A stretch of DNA of 7,680 nt from Ignavibacteriaceae bacterium (GCA_025449775.1 JANWIS010000160.1:1-7680), one strand, 5' to 3'; shown: positions 1 to 6,443, counted from the stretch's first letter. The notes: a model not told the origin generated them from the letters alone. Numbers and translations: made by a program.

Positions 1-410
1 CACCGAGCCGGAAGAAGGAAATTTTACGTTACCTGAGCTGGCTTAAATCGGATGAATCAAAATATCGAAATGTTGAAAAGGTTTTGAAAGTTCTTTCAGG
101 AAAAAACAATCGCTTCATGGCTCAATCGTGGAAAGAGGGAAAAGTTATTTCAAATGTTCAGAGAAAGAGTAATAAAACTTCCGGTAAAGAAAAGACTGCC
201 GTAATAGAGAAAGCAATTATTTTTTTATTAAAGAAGCAAATAGAAATTTCTTTCAAAGATTTGATTCTGGATCTTCAAAAACAATTTGATGGAAAATTTG
301 AAGGATCAATTCGATACTATGCATTAACAGCAAAATTAATTCTTCAGAATAAAGGAACGATTGAGCAGGTCCCAAAATCAAAACAAACGACCTTAAGGTT
401 AAAACGATAA
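1..410 (+). CDS. YdeI/OmdA-type protein, C-terminal part, with winged-helix-like tail (5' partial)
   Basis: The reading frame is open from position 3, with no start codon required inside the window, so the true N-terminus lies upstream; 135 residues are visible. Residues 1 to about 40 (PSRKKEILRYLSWLKSDES, then RNVEKV and an LSGKNNRF stretch) resemble the C-terminal OmdA segment of YdeI/OmpD-associated 'bacteriocin-protection' proteins, which normally end soon after this helix pair. Here a lysine-rich linker (about 40-63) leads into a further domain of about 70 residues with helix-helix-strand character: EKAIIFLLKK, FKDLILDL, then GSIRYYALTAKLIL and a VPKSKQTTLRLKR end. This looks like a small winged-helix module that I recall as a stand-alone hypothetical protein in related bacteria. 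Function is unknown; YdeI-type proteins are linked to resistance to cationic peptides only in a few enterobacteria. The stop lies 24 nt before the next gene, consistent with an operon. An internal TTG at 84 is not needed as a start. Confidence 0.7.
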   Translation, partial: PSRKKEILRYLSWLKSDESKYRNVEKVLKVLSGKNNRFMAQSWKEGKVISNVQRKSNKTSGKEKTAVIEKAIIFLLKKQIEISFKDLILDLQKQFDGKFEGSIRYYALTAKLILQNKGTIEQVPKSKQTTLRLKR

Positions 411-434
411 TATAAAATAGACGAGGTAACAGAG

Positions 435-1061
435 ATGCCAAAAGTTTTTGTTGATGTAGGAATATCTTTAGATGGATTTATTGCCGGATCAAACGGCGGA
501 ACTAAAAATCCTTTAGGTGATGGCGGAATTGAGATCCATAACTGGATGTTTAAACAAAAAAGTTTCAGAGAACATCTTGGTATGGTAGGCGGTGAAACAA
601 ATAATTCTGATAATGATATTATTGAAAATATTTTCAACAGGATCGGTGCAAACATTATGGGTAAAAAAATGTTTGTTGAAGGTGAAGCAAACTGGCCTGA
701 AGAAGCACCATTCAATTGTCCCGTTTTTATTTTGACAGATGAAAAAAGAGAGCCGTGGGAAAGACCGGGAGGAACAACATTTTATTTTTCGAATGAGGAT
801 ATACATTCTGTTTTGCAAAAAGCAAAGAAAGCTGCCGGGAATAAAGATGTAAGAATATCCGGTGGAGCGAATTGTATTCGGCAATATATTAACGCCGGAT
901 TGGTTGATGAGATCACTCTTCATCTTGCACCGATAATTCTCAACAAAGGTGTTCGGTTATTTGAAAACATTGATAAAGAAAAATTCTCGATCACCATTAA
1001 AGAAGTCGTAAGTTCAACTGAGGTTATTCATCTATTTTACAGTGTTAATAAAGTGACTTGA
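435..1061 (+). CDS. Dihydrofolate reductase-family (RibD C-terminal domain) protein
   Basis: This 208-residue protein has the RibD_C/DHFR-like fold signature. An N-terminal strand is followed by SLDGFIAG (residues 11-18), then GANIMGKKMF (71-80), which matches the 'lGrkty' helix start, and a PVFILTDEKRE strand-turn (96-106). ISGGANCIRQYINAGLVDEI (141-160) carries the Gly-Gly dinucleotide-binding loop, and LAPIILNKGVRLF (164-176) is the usual C-terminal signature. Family members are NAD(P)H-dependent reductases acting on pterin, pyrimidine or unknown substrates. This is a stand-alone domain without the RibD deaminase, so a role in riboflavin synthesis is not implied, and it is not a classical FolA. 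The start is supported by GAGG at 423-426, 8 nt upstream of the ATG. The stop is 3 nt before the SnoaL-like gene, and a second, diverged DHFR-like gene follows at 1427. Cytosolic; substrate unknown. Confidence 0.88.
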   Translation: MPKVFVDVGISLDGFIAGSNGGTKNPLGDGGIEIHNWMFKQKSFREHLGMVGGETNNSDNDIIENIFNRIGANIMGKKMFVEGEANWPEEAPFNCPVFILTDEKREPWERPGGTTFYFSNEDIHSVLQKAKKAAGNKDVRISGGANCIRQYINAGLVDEITLHLAPIILNKGVRLFENIDKEKFSITIKEVVSSTEVIHLFYSVNKVT

Positions 1062-1064
1062 TAA

Positions 1065-1415
1065 ATGTCGAAGAATAAAAAGATTGTTGAAAATTATATC
1101 GATGGTTTCAATAAATCTGACCACAAACAAATTTTATCCTGTCTGACTGATGACGTCGAATGGATATTGCCAGGAATGTTTCATCTTAATGGAAAAGATG
1201 AATTTGACAGAGAAATTGAAAATCCTGCATTTGAAGGTAAACCAGAAATTGTTGTTACAAGAATGATTGAGGAAAATGATGTTGTGATTGCTGAAGGAAC
1301 TGTTCGTACTAAGAAACGGGACAGCGGATTTATCAACTTAGTTTTCTGTGATGTGTTTGTAATGAAAGACGGATTGATTAAAAAACTTACATCTTATCTG
1401 ATGGAAGTAAAATGA
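1065..1415 (+). CDS. SnoaL-like / NTF2-fold protein
   Basis: This 116-residue protein has the pattern of the SnoaL-like part of the NTF2 superfamily. An N-terminal helix (KKIVENYIDGFNKSD, residues 5-19) is followed by the hallmark LTDDVEWILPG (27-37), a central variable region, and strands EIVVTRMIEENDVVIAEGTV (61-80) and FCDVFVMKDGLIKKLTSYL (94-112). Such proteins form cone-shaped alpha+beta barrels that bind or isomerise small hydrophobic molecules; many have no known substrate. Length is normal for the family. It begins 3 nt after the upstream reductase stop. Its stop codon overlaps an alternative ATG of the next reductase (1412) and lies 11 nt before that gene's preferred start (1427). 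Its position between two reductases of one fold suggests all three act on a related compound, which is inference only. No catalytic residue can be assigned with confidence. Confidence 0.8.
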   Translation: MSKNKKIVENYIDGFNKSDHKQILSCLTDDVEWILPGMFHLNGKDEFDREIENPAFEGKPEIVVTRMIEENDVVIAEGTVRTKKRDSGFINLVFCDVFVMKDGLIKKLTSYLMEVK

Positions 1416-1420
1416 AAGGA
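1415..1420 (+). promoter_or_regulatory. Ribosome binding site deciding the start of the second DHFR-like gene
   Basis: AAAGGA lies 6 nt before the ATG at 1427 and lets that codon be chosen over the ATG at 1412. The site overlaps the last base of the SnoaL-like gene's stop codon, so ribosomes finishing that gene would uncover or reach it. Confidence 0.5.
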
Positions 1421-1426
1421 AAAATT

Positions 1427-2011
1427 ATGAGAAAATTAAAATTGCAGATGCAAATATCTGTCGATGGTTTTGTTGCCAGACAAGATGGGGCGTTGGATTG
1501 GATGACCTGGGACTGGGATGATGAAATAAAAAAATATGTTGGTGACTTACACGACAGTATTGATACTATTCTTCTTGGAAGAAAAATGACTGAAGGTTTT
1601 ATTTCACATTGGATGTCGGTAGTGGAAAAGCATGATGAATCATCAAAAGAATTAAAAGAAAATTATGAATTTGCTAAAAAGATGATTGATATTCCCAAAG
1701 TAGTTTTCACAAAATCACTTGATACACATAATTGGGTTAACACAGAACTTGCAAAAGGAAATATTGTCGATGAAGTAAATCAATTAAAAAAACAGAACGG
1801 AAAAGATATTATAGTATACGGTGGTGCCGGATTTGTGTCCTCACTCATCAATAATAATTTAATTGATGACTATTATCTTTTCATTAATCCTTCGGCTATT
1901 GGAAAAGGTATGACGATATTCAGCGAAGTTACAGACCATTTTTCGCTTAAGCTTGTAAAAAGTTATACCTTCGATTGCGGCATTGTTGTTAATCACTACA
2001 CTCCTAAATGA
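1427..2011 (+). CDS. Dihydrofolate reductase-family (RibD C-terminal domain) protein, second copy
   Basis: This 194-residue protein begins MRKLKLQMQISVDGFVA, a very typical N-terminus for stand-alone DHFR-family proteins. It continues with ALDWMTWDWDDEI (residues 22-34), ILLGRKMTEGF (48-58), the PKVVFTKSL strand (90-98), a KDIIVYGGAGFVSSLINNNL dinucleotide-binding loop (126-145, Gly132-Gly133) and a NPSAIGKGMTIF signature (154-165). It is predicted to be a cytosolic NAD(P)H-dependent reductase of unknown substrate. It is clearly diverged from the 435-1061 gene: it has the DWM/DWDDE insertion and lacks that gene's N-terminal glycine-rich loop. The two are therefore paralogues of different subfamilies and not a recent duplication. 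The ATG at 1427 is preferred because AAAGGA precedes it and because the family N-terminus starts there. An in-frame ATG at 1412 (adding MKGKI), overlapping the previous stop as ATGA, is the alternative. The stop overlaps a mini-ORF start. Confidence 0.88.
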   Translation: MRKLKLQMQISVDGFVARQDGALDWMTWDWDDEIKKYVGDLHDSIDTILLGRKMTEGFISHWMSVVEKHDESSKELKENYEFAKKMIDIPKVVFTKSLDTHNWVNTELAKGNIVDEVNQLKKQNGKDIIVYGGAGFVSSLINNNLIDDYYLFINPSAIGKGMTIFSEVTDHFSLKLVKSYTFDCGIVVNHYTPK

Positions 2012-2052
2012 TATTTGAAAAAAAACAAGTCGTAGAATTAATGAAGCAATGA
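2008..2052 (+). other. 14-codon mini-ORF bridging the reductase and cyclase genes
   Basis: The 37-nt gap between the two genes is spanned by a small open frame encoding MIFEKKQVVELMKQ. Its ATG (2008-2010) overlaps the reductase TGA as ATGA. Its own TGA (2050-2052) overlaps the cyclase ATG (2049-2051), again as ATGA. The layout would let ribosomes pass from one gene to the next by termination-reinitiation even though the cyclase start has no clear Shine-Dalgarno sequence. It could equally be chance, or the remnant of the start of a deleted gene. No protein family is recognised. Confidence 0.3.
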
Positions 2053-3173
2053 AAAGAAGAACATATCTGAAGTTAAAACAACTGGCTGTGATTACCTGTG
2101 TGTGGGTACCATTGGGTTTCCTGATTGCCTTATATGATTATCTTGCATATCAAACACAGTTTTCTCTTGGTCCAACAAGCAATTATTCTTTTTTGTTTAC
2201 CGCATCGATAAATACAGGCTCAGCATTTATAGGGGCTTTGCTTGGAGGGAGTTTTCTTGTATTTTTTGTAAACGTAAAATACCAGGATAAACCTTACGGT
2301 TATACAGTACTGATGGTAAGCTTATCTTTTATTATGATCATTGCTTTTATTACTCTGATTATTGGAATCATTTCCTCTTCACTCGAAATTAATTCTGAGA
2401 ACAGTATTCTATTTGATATTCCACGTACAATAAAAAACACTATCGTGTGGGCTTTTGTTGTTGGACTTACTCAACTGTTCCTTCAGATGAACAGCAAATT
2501 CGGACACGGAGTTTTTTGGAACATTCTACGTGGAAAATATAATACACCAAAAGATGAGAACAGAATATTTATGTCTCTCGATATTAATTCTTCCACGGCG
2601 ATTGCCGAAAAGCTTGGCGATGAAAAGTACCATCAGCTTCTGAAAGATTTTTTTTCTGATATCACTAACCCCGTTCTTGATAATAAAGGAGAGATTTATC
2701 AGTATGTCGGTGATGAAGTTATTGTTGCATGGAAGTATGATGACGGGATTGTAGATAATCAGTGTATTAAATGTTTCTTCGATATGAAAGAAAATCTTGA
2801 AAGAAAAAAAGAAAAATATCTAAGCAGGTATGAAATTGTTCCTTCATTCAAAACGGGCATTCACTGGGGAAAAGTTATTGTTGGTGAGATAGGAATTATC
2901 AAACGTGATATTACTTACTCGGGCGATGTCATGAACACCACATCAAGAATCAGAAACAAATGCCGTGAATTCAATGTTGAAGTAATTGCCTCTGCGGAAC
3001 TGCTAGATGCTTTAAGGATGTCAGAAAATTATTTAACCAGGCCTCTGGGTGCAATTAAATTAAGAGGCAAGGAGAAAGAAGTTTTATTAAGCACGTTTAT
3101 ACCGAAACTTCCGGTACCAAGCATCGAGTCAGAATATTCACTAAATGGGAATAATGTTAAAGTGACAGCATGA
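2049..3173 (+). CDS. Membrane-anchored class III adenylate/guanylate cyclase
   Basis: This 374-residue protein has four predicted N-terminal membrane helices (about 12-33, 52-75, 85-110 and 128-146), a short linker, and a cytoplasmic class III cyclase catalytic domain (about 172-350). Metal-binding aspartates are D178 in FMSLDINSSTAIAEKLGD and D222 in YQYVGDEVIVAW. The transition-state pair is N296 and R300 in GDVMNTTSR, and HWGKVIVGEIG (272-282) is the usual beta-strand loop. The purine-selecting positions appear to be Q218 (where adenylate cyclases normally carry Lys) and T289 (Asp in class IIIa, Thr in class IIIb), so the nucleotide made, cAMP or cGMP, cannot be assigned. All catalytic residues for a homodimer are present. 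The last 24 residues look disordered. No HAMP, PAS or known sensor domain is visible, so the membrane helices may be the sensor. The stop overlaps the next gene's start as ATGA, implying translational coupling. Confidence 0.9.
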   Translation: MKRRTYLKLKQLAVITCVWVPLGFLIALYDYLAYQTQFSLGPTSNYSFLFTASINTGSAFIGALLGGSFLVFFVNVKYQDKPYGYTVLMVSLSFIMIIAFITLIIGIISSSLEINSENSILFDIPRTIKNTIVWAFVVGLTQLFLQMNSKFGHGVFWNILRGKYNTPKDENRIFMSLDINSSTAIAEKLGDEKYHQLLKDFFSDITNPVLDNKGEIYQYVGDEVIVAWKYDDGIVDNQCIKCFFDMKENLERKKEKYLSRYEIVPSFKTGIHWGKVIVGEIGIIKRDITYSGDVMNTTSRIRNKCREFNVEVIASAELLDALRMSENYLTRPLGAIKLRGKEKEVLLSTFIPKLPVPSIESEYSLNGNNVKVTA

Positions 3174-3916
3174 AATCAGAACATTACTTAAAACGAATCG
3201 GAATTGATGAAATAAAAATTCCGTCTCTTGAATTTTTGACTGAACTGCAACACAGACATCTTCTCTCAATACCGTTTGAAGATCTGGATATTCCGGATAC
3301 AAGAATCGAACTGGATCTTGAAAAGATTTACAAAAAAATAATTCCAACTAAACGCGGTGGTTTTTGTTATGAGCTGAATGGTCTTTTTCACTGGCTTCTT
3401 ACATCGCTTAATTTTAAAGTTGATATGTTATCTGCACGGGTTTACAATGATGAAAAACTGGAGTTTGGACCTGAGTATGACCACATGGTTTTGCTTGTTC
3501 ATCTTAATAAAGATTATATAGCTGATGTAGGATTTGGCGATTCATTTCGCTTACCAGTAGAAATACCGGATGGGGAAGTTAAAGATGTAAGCGGTGCTTA
3601 TAAAGTTTTTCAAAAAGTAGAAAATGGTTTTGAGCTTCATCAGAAAAATGAAAATGGCTGGATGCCGCAATACAGCTTTTCAACCGAAGCGAAAAAATTT
3701 GATGATTACAGAAATATGTGCAGCTTCCAGCAGGATAGCCCGACCTCACATTTCAGAACAAGAATGCTGTGCACAATTGCAACCGAGACCGGAAGAATTA
3801 CTTTGAGCAACAGTTCACTCACAATCACAGAAGATAAAACAAAATCCAAGACAGAGATTAATAACAAAGATGAGTTCAACATTATGTTAAAAAAATATTT
3901 TGGAATTGAGTTATAA
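3170..3916 (+). CDS. nat: Arylamine N-acetyltransferase (NAT)
   Basis: This 248-residue protein is of normal or slightly short length for bacterial NATs. It has the full cysteine-protease-like triad: C66 in RGGFCYELN (residues 62-70), H105 in YDHMVLLV (103-110) and D119 in ADVGFGDSF (118-126). The N-terminal helical bundle includes HRHLLSIPFEDLDI (28-41), the typical segment that precedes the catalytic domain. The enzyme transfers acetyl from acetyl-CoA to arylamines, hydrazines or arylhydroxylamines by a ping-pong mechanism; some relatives instead close amide bonds in polyketide synthesis, but no polyketide genes are seen here. It is cytosolic. Its ATG overlaps the cyclase stop (ATGA, 3170-3173) and it ends 7 nt before the arsenate reductase gene. 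The physiological substrate is unknown; co-transcription with two reductases would fit xenobiotic or metabolite modification, which is inference. Confidence 0.93.
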   Translation: MKSEHYLKRIGIDEIKIPSLEFLTELQHRHLLSIPFEDLDIPDTRIELDLEKIYKKIIPTKRGGFCYELNGLFHWLLTSLNFKVDMLSARVYNDEKLEFGPEYDHMVLLVHLNKDYIADVGFGDSFRLPVEIPDGEVKDVSGAYKVFQKVENGFELHQKNENGWMPQYSFSTEAKKFDDYRNMCSFQQDSPTSHFRTRMLCTIATETGRITLSNSSLTITEDKTKSKTEINNKDEFNIMLKKYFGIEL

Positions 3917-3923
3917 TCCTCAG

Positions 3924-4340
3924 ATGAAAAGAATCTTAATATTATGTACTGGTAATTCCTGCCGAAGCCAGATAGCTGAAGGTTTTCTAAGATCTTTTGA
4001 TAAAAATCTTGAAATATTTTCTGCAGGAACAAAGCCTGCTGAAAAAGTAAATCCAAATGCTGTAAAAGTTATGAATGAAATAGGAATTGATATCAGCGGA
4101 GGAATTCCTGAAAATGTTGAAAAATATTTATATCAATCTTTTGATTATGTAATCACAGTCTGTGATAATGCAAAAGAAACCTGTCCGGTTTTCACAGGTG
4201 ATGTTAAACATAGATTGCATATTGGGTTTGAGGATCCTGCTGATGCAATCGGGACTGAAGAAAAAGTTTTACCTGTTTACAGGAGAGTGAGAGATGAAAT
4301 CAGGGAAGGCTTTTCAGAATTTTATAAAAAAATTATTTAA
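3924..4340 (+). CDS. arsC: Arsenate reductase, thioredoxin-type (low-molecular-weight phosphatase fold)
   Basis: This 138-residue protein starts MKRILILCTGNSCRSQIAEG. The CX5R phosphate-binding loop is C8-R14, with the Asn and second Cys typical of ArsC. EDPADA (residues 103-108) carries the general-acid Asp104-Pro105 pair. ITVCDNAKETCPVF (77-90) supplies C80 and C87 in CX6C spacing, matching the redox cysteines (C82/C89) of the thioredoxin-coupled ArsC of Gram-positive plasmids. The ending VYRRVRDEIREGF is also typical. These features favour arsenate-to-arsenite reduction over protein tyrosine phosphatase activity, which needs only the CX5R loop. No arsR, arsB/acr3 or arsM is visible in this window, so an arsenite exporter must lie elsewhere if the role holds. 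The ATG at 3924, 7 nt after the NAT stop, gives the family N-terminus; an upstream in-frame TTG at 3900 would add eight residues. The 3' end overlaps the convergent radical SAM gene by 8 bp. Confidence 0.87.
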   Translation: MKRILILCTGNSCRSQIAEGFLRSFDKNLEIFSAGTKPAEKVNPNAVKVMNEIGIDISGGIPENVEKYLYQSFDYVITVCDNAKETCPVFTGDVKHRLHIGFEDPADAIGTEEKVLPVYRRVRDEIREGFSEFYKKII

Positions 4341-5406
4341 ATAGTTCTAATTGTTGTTGTGATGATCTCAAGAAGTTTTCAGCAGTAAGTTCGTTTCTTT
4401 GTTTGTTCAATCCGTATTTCCTGCAGCTGATATGAAATAGTCTGTGAATTGAGTCAGCAAGTTTACCTTCACCTGTAAATCTTTTTTTCCATTCTGAAGA
4501 ATTCAGCTTTCCGCCTCTTATATCTTTTATACTATTAATAATCTTTTTTGACTTTTCAGGAAATTCACTTTCAAGCCAATCAATAAAAAGATCTTTAACG
4601 GAATAAGGTAACCGAAGCATAATTTTTCCTGCATGAACAGCACCTCTTGCTGATGCTTCTTTCAGGATTTCAGGAATCTCTTTGTCATTCAACCCGGGAA
4701 TAATTGGCGCAATATTAACTCCAACCGGAATTCCGGATTTAGCAAAAACTTCAATCGTTTTTAATCTCATCTCAGGTGAAGATGTTCTGGGCTCCATTTT
4801 ACGAGCAAGATTTTTATCAAGAGTTGTAATTGATAAAGTAACCTTTACAAGATTTTTTTCTGCAAGTAGTTTAAGTATATCAATGTCTCTTTGTATCAAA
4901 GCATTTTTTGTAATAACACTTACCGGATTCCTGTACTTCAAACAAACTTTAAGTGATTCTCTTGTAATTTTTAATTTTCTTTCTATCGGCTGATAACAAT
5001 CTGTGTTACCGGAAAACATTATTAAATCCGGCCTGTAATTTTTTTTCCTGAATTCATTCTCGAGCAATGCAGGTGCATTTTCTTTAACCATAATTTTAGT
5101 TTCGAAATCTAATCCCGAAGAAAAGCTGAGATACTCGTGACCTGGTCTTGCATAACAGTAAATGCATCCATGTTCACATCCACGGTACGGATTAAAAGAG
5201 TAATCAAATCCAATATCCTGGCTGTCGTTTTTAGCAATGACTGATTTGGAATCATCTTTAAAATAAGTTGTTGGTATTTTATTTTCAGAAGGGAAGTCAT
5301 CATCATAAAAATTTTCTTGATCGGGAATATCTTCTACATTCAGTTTTTCAAACCTGTTTTTAGGATTTAGTTGAGCTCCTCTTCCTTTTAATTTTTCTTT
5401 TATCAT
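4333..5406 (-). CDS. PA0069-family / SplB-like radical SAM protein
   Basis: This 357-residue protein belongs to the COG1533 radical SAM group, which is related by sequence to spore photoproduct lyase. The cluster motif is C77-X3-C81-X2-C84 in NPYRGCEHGCIYCYARP (residues 72-88), followed by the family-typical GHEYLSFSSGLDFETKI. Later conserved stretches are FSGNTDCYQPIERKLKITR (131-149), SVITKNALIQRDIDIL (163-178), SITTLD, MEPRTSSPEMRLKTIE, VNIAPIIPGLND, and KIMLRLPYSVKDLFIDWL in the C-terminal third. It should hold a [4Fe-4S] cluster and cleave S-adenosylmethionine to a radical. The substrate is unknown and DNA repair activity is not established for this family. The C-terminus is QQQLELFK, which contains a sequence like the bacterial sliding-clamp-binding motif. 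The start at 5406 has no clear Shine-Dalgarno sequence but matches the family N-terminus (KLKGRGAQLNPKNRFE). The gene lies 105 nt downstream of the transporter gene on the same strand. Confidence 0.9.
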   Translation of the reverse strand: MIKEKLKGRGAQLNPKNRFEKLNVEDIPDQENFYDDDFPSENKIPTTYFKDDSKSVIAKNDSQDIGFDYSFNPYRGCEHGCIYCYARPGHEYLSFSSGLDFETKIMVKENAPALLENEFRKKNYRPDLIMFSGNTDCYQPIERKLKITRESLKVCLKYRNPVSVITKNALIQRDIDILKLLAEKNLVKVTLSITTLDKNLARKMEPRTSSPEMRLKTIEVFAKSGIPVGVNIAPIIPGLNDKEIPEILKEASARGAVHAGKIMLRLPYSVKDLFIDWLESEFPEKSKKIINSIKDIRGGKLNSSEWKKRFTGEGKLADSIHRLFHISCRKYGLNKQRNELTAENFLRSSQQQLELFK

Positions 5407-5511
5407 GATTCGAAAAATTTAAGATTCATTTGAACAACTGGTAATAATTATTTGAAGCAGAACAATTAACTGTAGTATAACGAAGTTGATAATTAATGAT
5501 ATTAAAAAGTT

Positions 5512-6411
5512 TTATTCTTTTGCACCAGTAAAACTTCCTCGTTTTACTAATGCAACACCTAAAAGAATTAAACCTGTTGCGATAAATACTGTGAATGTCA
5601 GTGGTTCATTGAGAACATACCATCCTAACAGCAATGCTATTACAGGATTAATATATGCATATGTTGAAACCAAAGAAAGCGGAAGATGTGTTACTGTGTA
5701 AATGTAAGATACATATCCGAATATCGATCCGACAATTATCAGGTAAATAAAAGCCATAATTCCGTTTTGTGTAAGATGAAAACTATTTTGTTCTCCAAGT
5801 CCTAATCCTAATAAAGTTTGCAAAGTGCCGGCAATCAGCATTTGAATTGAAGCACCCATAAGCGGTTTGACATCGGTCTTTTTATATTTCCAGTAAATAG
5901 TTCCAACAGCCCATGCAACTTCAGCTGCAAAAAGACACAATCCTCCAACCAGTATGTCAGTATCAACAGTGATATTTAAATCTTTCGCAAAAATGAGAAC
6001 TACACCTCCGGTTCCTAAACATAAACCCAAAATAATAAACCAGTTTAATTTTGGTCCATTAGGAAGCAGTGATTCCATTCCTACAACCAGGAAAGGAAGT
6101 GTACTAAGAAAAAGTGCTGTCAGTCCGCTTGGCAGCCATTGTTCAGCAACCACAACTAACCCGTTACCAAATCCGAGCAGCAATATTCCGACAACAGCCA
6201 GATGCTTTAAATCTTTAATTCCAGGAAGAGAATAATTTCTGAGAATTAAAATAGTGGTCAATAATACACCGGCAATAAGCCATCTTATTCCCGCAAATAA
6301 CATAGGAGGAAGATCTGCTACTCCGATTCTTATTGCAAGATAAGTTGTTCCCCAGATGATACAAATATTTATCCAGGCAAAGTAAGCTTTGAATCCGTAC
6401 TTCTTGTTCAT
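5512..6411 (-). CDS. EamA-family (DMT superfamily) transporter, YedA/RhaT-like
   Basis: This 299-residue inner-membrane protein has ten predicted helices, roughly 10-28, 37-57, 69-87, 96-113, 122-141, 153-172, 185-204, 216-235, 247-264 and 271-289. They form two five-helix EamA repeats. Hallmarks are IIWGTTYLAIRIG (18-30) in helix 1, PPMLFAGIRWLIAG (35-48) in helix 2, VVVAEQWLPSGLTALFLSTLP (86-106) with Glu90, and in the second repeat STYAYINPVIALLLGWYVLNEPLT (249-272), the classic end signature. The length is normal. Members export amino acids, metabolites or drugs driven by the proton gradient; the substrate cannot be read from sequence. The ending RGSFTGAKE is cytoplasmic. The gene is divergent from enolase across 223 bp and is followed by the radical SAM gene on the same strand, possibly in one transcript. 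A weak Bacteroidota-type promoter candidate precedes it. Confidence 0.92.
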   Translation of the reverse strand: MNKKYGFKAYFAWINICIIWGTTYLAIRIGVADLPPMLFAGIRWLIAGVLLTTILILRNYSLPGIKDLKHLAVVGILLLGFGNGLVVVAEQWLPSGLTALFLSTLPFLVVGMESLLPNGPKLNWFIILGLCLGTGGVVLIFAKDLNITVDTDILVGGLCLFAAEVAWAVGTIYWKYKKTDVKPLMGASIQMLIAGTLQTLLGLGLGEQNSFHLTQNGIMAFIYLIIVGSIFGYVSYIYTVTHLPLSLVSTYAYINPVIALLLGWYVLNEPLTFTVFIATGLILLGVALVKRGSFTGAKE

Positions 6412-6443
6412 CTTTAAAATTATTATTCAGTTATTATTATTTG

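Noticed and set aside
84..410. A complete 108-residue gene starting at TTG 84
   Set aside because: The same frame is open to the window edge and encodes recognisable OmdA-type sequence before position 84, so this is a truncated longer gene.
344..923. Minus-strand ORFs of 120-136 codons (344-715 and 513-923)
   Set aside because: They lie antisense to a clear DHFR-like gene and show no family resemblance; they are by-products of its codon pattern.
1412..1426. ATG start for the second DHFR-like gene overlapping the SnoaL stop as ATGA
   Set aside because: The ATG at 1427 has AAAGGA at good spacing and begins with the typical family N-terminus; the 1412 start remains possible.
3900..3923. TTG start for the arsenate reductase, adding eight residues
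   Set aside because: ATG at 3924 gives the family-standard N-terminus directly before the first beta strand and avoids overlap with the NAT gene.
3706..4056. Minus-strand 116-codon ORF across the NAT/arsC junction
   Set aside because: It is antisense to two well-supported genes with intact catalytic residues.
5468..5498. Weak inverted repeat (ATTAACT ... AGTTGAT) between the transporter and radical SAM genes as a terminator
   Set aside because: The stem is short, AT-rich and mismatched, with no adjacent U-tract of the right orientation.
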